Below, piece after piece: positions 62,664 through 64,000 of a stretch of DNA of 64,000 nucleotides. Origin of the DNA: Hymenobacter oligotrophus. GTDB taxonomy: Bacteria > Bacteroidota > Bacteroidia > Cytophagales > Hymenobacteraceae. Position 1 is the first letter of the stretch. Each line of letters starts with the position of its first letter. The stretch is from assembly GCF_003574965.1 (NCBI RefSeq), contig NZ_CP032317.1:1674001-1738000 (forward strand). Direction: 5' to 3'. The translations under genes were made by a program, and so were the position numbers. The notes below the pieces were generated by a model that saw nothing but the letters and a program-made list of their open reading frames with translations, had not been told where the DNA came from and searched no databases.

Positions 62664-63016
62664 ACACAAACTCGTCAAGCGCCAAAGGTCGGGCCCCAGT
62701 TACCGAAGGTGCCCGTTAAAAAGCAAATTGTTGGCAGTGCGTACGCCGCCCGAACGGGTTGCGCCCGTGCGCTTGCGGCCCCGCTTAGGCCGAAGCTTTG
62801 CGGGCGAGGGCGTGCCGGCAACCGCGCTCCTCCTAGGTGCCGCCAGCCAAAGCGGTGCCGGGGAGCTGGCCCACTGCGTAGTTGGCGTAGTGTGCGCGAT
62901 AGGTTCGTCCTTTGCTCGTTGGGTGGGCTTGGCGGCTGGTTGCTGCAGCTAACGACGGGCAAAGCTATTGGCATTAAACAAAAAACCCTGCTTACTGGTC
63001 GTAAACAGGGTTTTAG
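62664..63016. other. Intergenic region before the tRNA
   Basis: This GC-rich spacer of about 350 bases holds one CCTAGG word near 62834 and ends with the terminator of the tRNA. A long open frame (62709-63071) crosses the tRNA and is not a gene. No promoter with a good TAnnTTTG was found. Confidence 0.6.
62980..63014 (-). terminator. Rho-independent terminator of the tRNA
   Basis: On the - strand AAAACCCTG and CAGGGTTTTT pair around a 15-base loop that itself has a TTAC/GTAA stem. A run of six T follows. It begins three bases past the tRNA 3' end. Confidence 0.8.
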
Positions 63017-63090
63017 TGGGCCCAGCTGGAATCGAACCAGCGACCTACTGATTATGAGTCAGTTGCTCTAACCGATTGAGCTATAGGCCC
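63017..63090 (-). tRNA. tRNA with CAU anticodon (elongator Met or Ile2)
   Basis: A 74-base cloverleaf on the - strand: acceptor GGGCCTA pairing with TGGGCCC, D-arm GCTC/GAGC, anticodon stem ACTGA/TCAGT with loop CTCATAA, and T-arm GCTGG/CCAGC with loop TTCGATT. The anticodon is CAT. The acceptor begins with a G1-C72 pair, so it is not an initiator. Either elongator tRNA-Met or tRNA-Ile2 (lysidine-modified) is possible. CCA is not encoded. Confidence 0.9.
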
Positions 63091-63179
63091 GGCTGAAACC
63101 TCAGTACTGAAAAGGCAGTTGGTTGGTTTCGGCGGCGCAATCTACCAATTTCGCGGGCTCATTACCAAATCTTGCGCTT

Positions 63180-63848
63180 ATGTCTGCTCCTGCGCGGCGG
63201 CTGCCCAACCTGCTTTTCGACTTCGGCGGCGTTATCATCAACGTCGATTACAACCGCACGCTGGAGGCCATGCGCGCCCTAAGCCGCGCGGGCTCCACCA
63301 TCGAGTTTACGCAGGCCTCGCAATCGGCTTTGTTCGACGAGCTGGAGACGGGCCGCCTCACGCCTGCCGAGTTCCGCACGGGCCTGCGCCACCACTACGA
63401 CCTGCACCACGCCACCGACGCCCAGCTCGACGAAGCCTGGAACGCCATGGTGCTCGATTTGCCGCTGGAGCGCATCGAGTACATTCGGGAACTGCGCCGC
63501 GAGGGCTACCAAACCGCGCTGCTCTCCAACACCAACAGCATCCACATCGACATGATTCTGGAGATGCTGCGGCGCCAGTACGGGTTGCAAAACGGCATTG
63601 CCGATGTGCTCGACCGCGTGTTCTACTCGCAGGAAGTGGGCCTACGCAAGCCGGGTAAGGAGGTGTTCGGGCACGTGCTGCGCGAGCTGAACTGGCGCCC
63701 CGAGGAAACTCTTTTCGTGGAGGATAGTATCCAACACATCCGGACGGCCGAAGCGCTGGGCATTCGCACGTTGTTTTTGCAGCCGCCGCTTACCCTCACC
63801 CAAGCCCTACCCGCTGCGCTCCGTGCCTTTTCCGTCCCTTCCACCTAG
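63180..63848 (+). CDS. HAD-superfamily hydrolase, probable phosphatase
   Basis: A 222-residue HAD hydrolase from ATG 63180 (MSAPARRL). Motif I appears as LLFDFGGVIINVDYN with the nucleophile Asp in DFGG, motif II as LLSNTNS, motif III as RKPGKEVF and motif IV as FVEDS. This pattern, with a helical cap inserted after motif I, is that of the YihX-like or epoxide-hydrolase-like HAD phosphatases. It would cleave a small phosphorylated metabolite. The frame opens earlier at 63123 without similarity. It overlaps slightly with the next start. Confidence 0.88.
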   Translation: MSAPARRLPNLLFDFGGVIINVDYNRTLEAMRALSRAGSTIEFTQASQSALFDELETGRLTPAEFRTGLRHHYDLHHATDAQLDEAWNAMVLDLPLERIEYIRELRREGYQTALLSNTNSIHIDMILEMLRRQYGLQNGIADVLDRVFYSQEVGLRKPGKEVFGHVLRELNWRPEETLFVEDSIQHIRTAEALGIRTLFLQPPLTLTQALPAALRAFSVPST

Positions 63849-64000
63849 CCCCCACGGCAGCGACCCGGCCACGCCGCCCGTTGGCCGCGCGCCCCACGCC
63901 CCGCTGCGCTGGCGGTGGCGGCGCTACGAGCGCCCCGAGCCCCCGCTCTGGCGCGTGGTGCTTGTGCACCTAGGGCTGTTTCTGATTACCCTGTACACCA
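63823..64000 (+). CDS. Start of a membrane protein (partial), site-2-protease-like candidate
   Basis: A GTG at 63823 opens a frame that runs to the window edge: a Pro-rich stretch (PFPSLPPSPHGSDP), a basic and aromatic part (RWRWRRYERPE), then a hydrophobic helix with HLGLFLITLY. It overlaps the end of the HAD gene by 26 bases. The order of basic segment and HLGLFL helix recalls site-2 protease (M50) proteins of Bacteroidota, but no HExxH is in view. Only about 59 residues are visible, so the start and the family are uncertain. Confidence 0.4.
   Translation, partial: MPFPSLPPSPHGSDPATPPVGRAPHAPLRWRWRRYERPEPPLWRVVLVHLGLFLITLYT

Noticed and set aside
62709-63071. 120-codon frame over the tRNA
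   Set aside because: It crosses the tRNA and its terminator and shows no protein similarity.

Overview
The window looks like a chromosome segment of a high-GC Bacteroidota bacterium, most like Hymenobacter or a close relative. This rests on the gene families (GH97, DUF2911, Wza/Wzc pair, beta-helix lipoprotein), on several -7 elements of the Bacteroidota type TAnnTTTG, and on the scarcity of Shine-Dalgarno sequences. No rRNA or 16S fragment is present, so the genus is an inference. No transposase, phage gene or CRISPR array was seen.

Left part, about 1-26 kb, is mostly housekeeping and secreted proteins. It holds the end of a ketosynthase, an M28 peptidase, an alpha/beta hydrolase, a GH97 glucosidase, a DUF2911 protein and a beta-helix lipoprotein. 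It continues with a tiny gene that has its own promoter and terminator, the lysine pair aspartokinase plus diaminopimelate decarboxylase, a GT39 membrane glycosyltransferase, a SDR/DUF2867 protein, a transglutaminase-like protein and topoisomerase III. It ends with a carbonic anhydrase plus SulP transporter pair and a two-component system.

The centre and right, about 26-59.4 kb, form one large exopolysaccharide locus. The + strand half carries Wza-like export lipoprotein, Wzc tyrosine autokinase, flippase, Wzy-like polymerase, at least six glycosyltransferases, two related secreted beta-helix proteins and the GDP-fucose genes (gmd, fcl). The - strand half carries UDP-glucose dehydrogenase, a UDP-glucuronate decarboxylase-like SDR and an unusual gene set. 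That set is a homoserine-dehydrogenase-like oxidoreductase, a glutamate-semialdehyde-aminomutase-like enzyme, two zinc-motif methyltransferases, an RmlC-like epimerase and a glucose-1-phosphate cytidylyltransferase. A WecG/TagA/CpsF transferase and the initiating phosphoglycosyl transferase follow. The genes together would make, polymerise and export a complex polysaccharide with fucose, probably xylose or glucuronate, and one or more unusual C-methylated or aminated sugars.

The right end, 59.4-64 kb, has a GNAT acetyltransferase, a DUF4153-like membrane protein, a TRIC channel, a CAU-anticodon tRNA, a HAD phosphatase and the start of a membrane protein.

The most striking sequence-level signal is the palindrome CCTAGG, found roughly 85 times by eye. 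It occurs inside genes (mostly as Leu-Gly codons CTA-GGN) and as paired inverted copies in intergenic hairpins, and resembles a highly iterated palindrome such as HIP1 of cyanobacteria.
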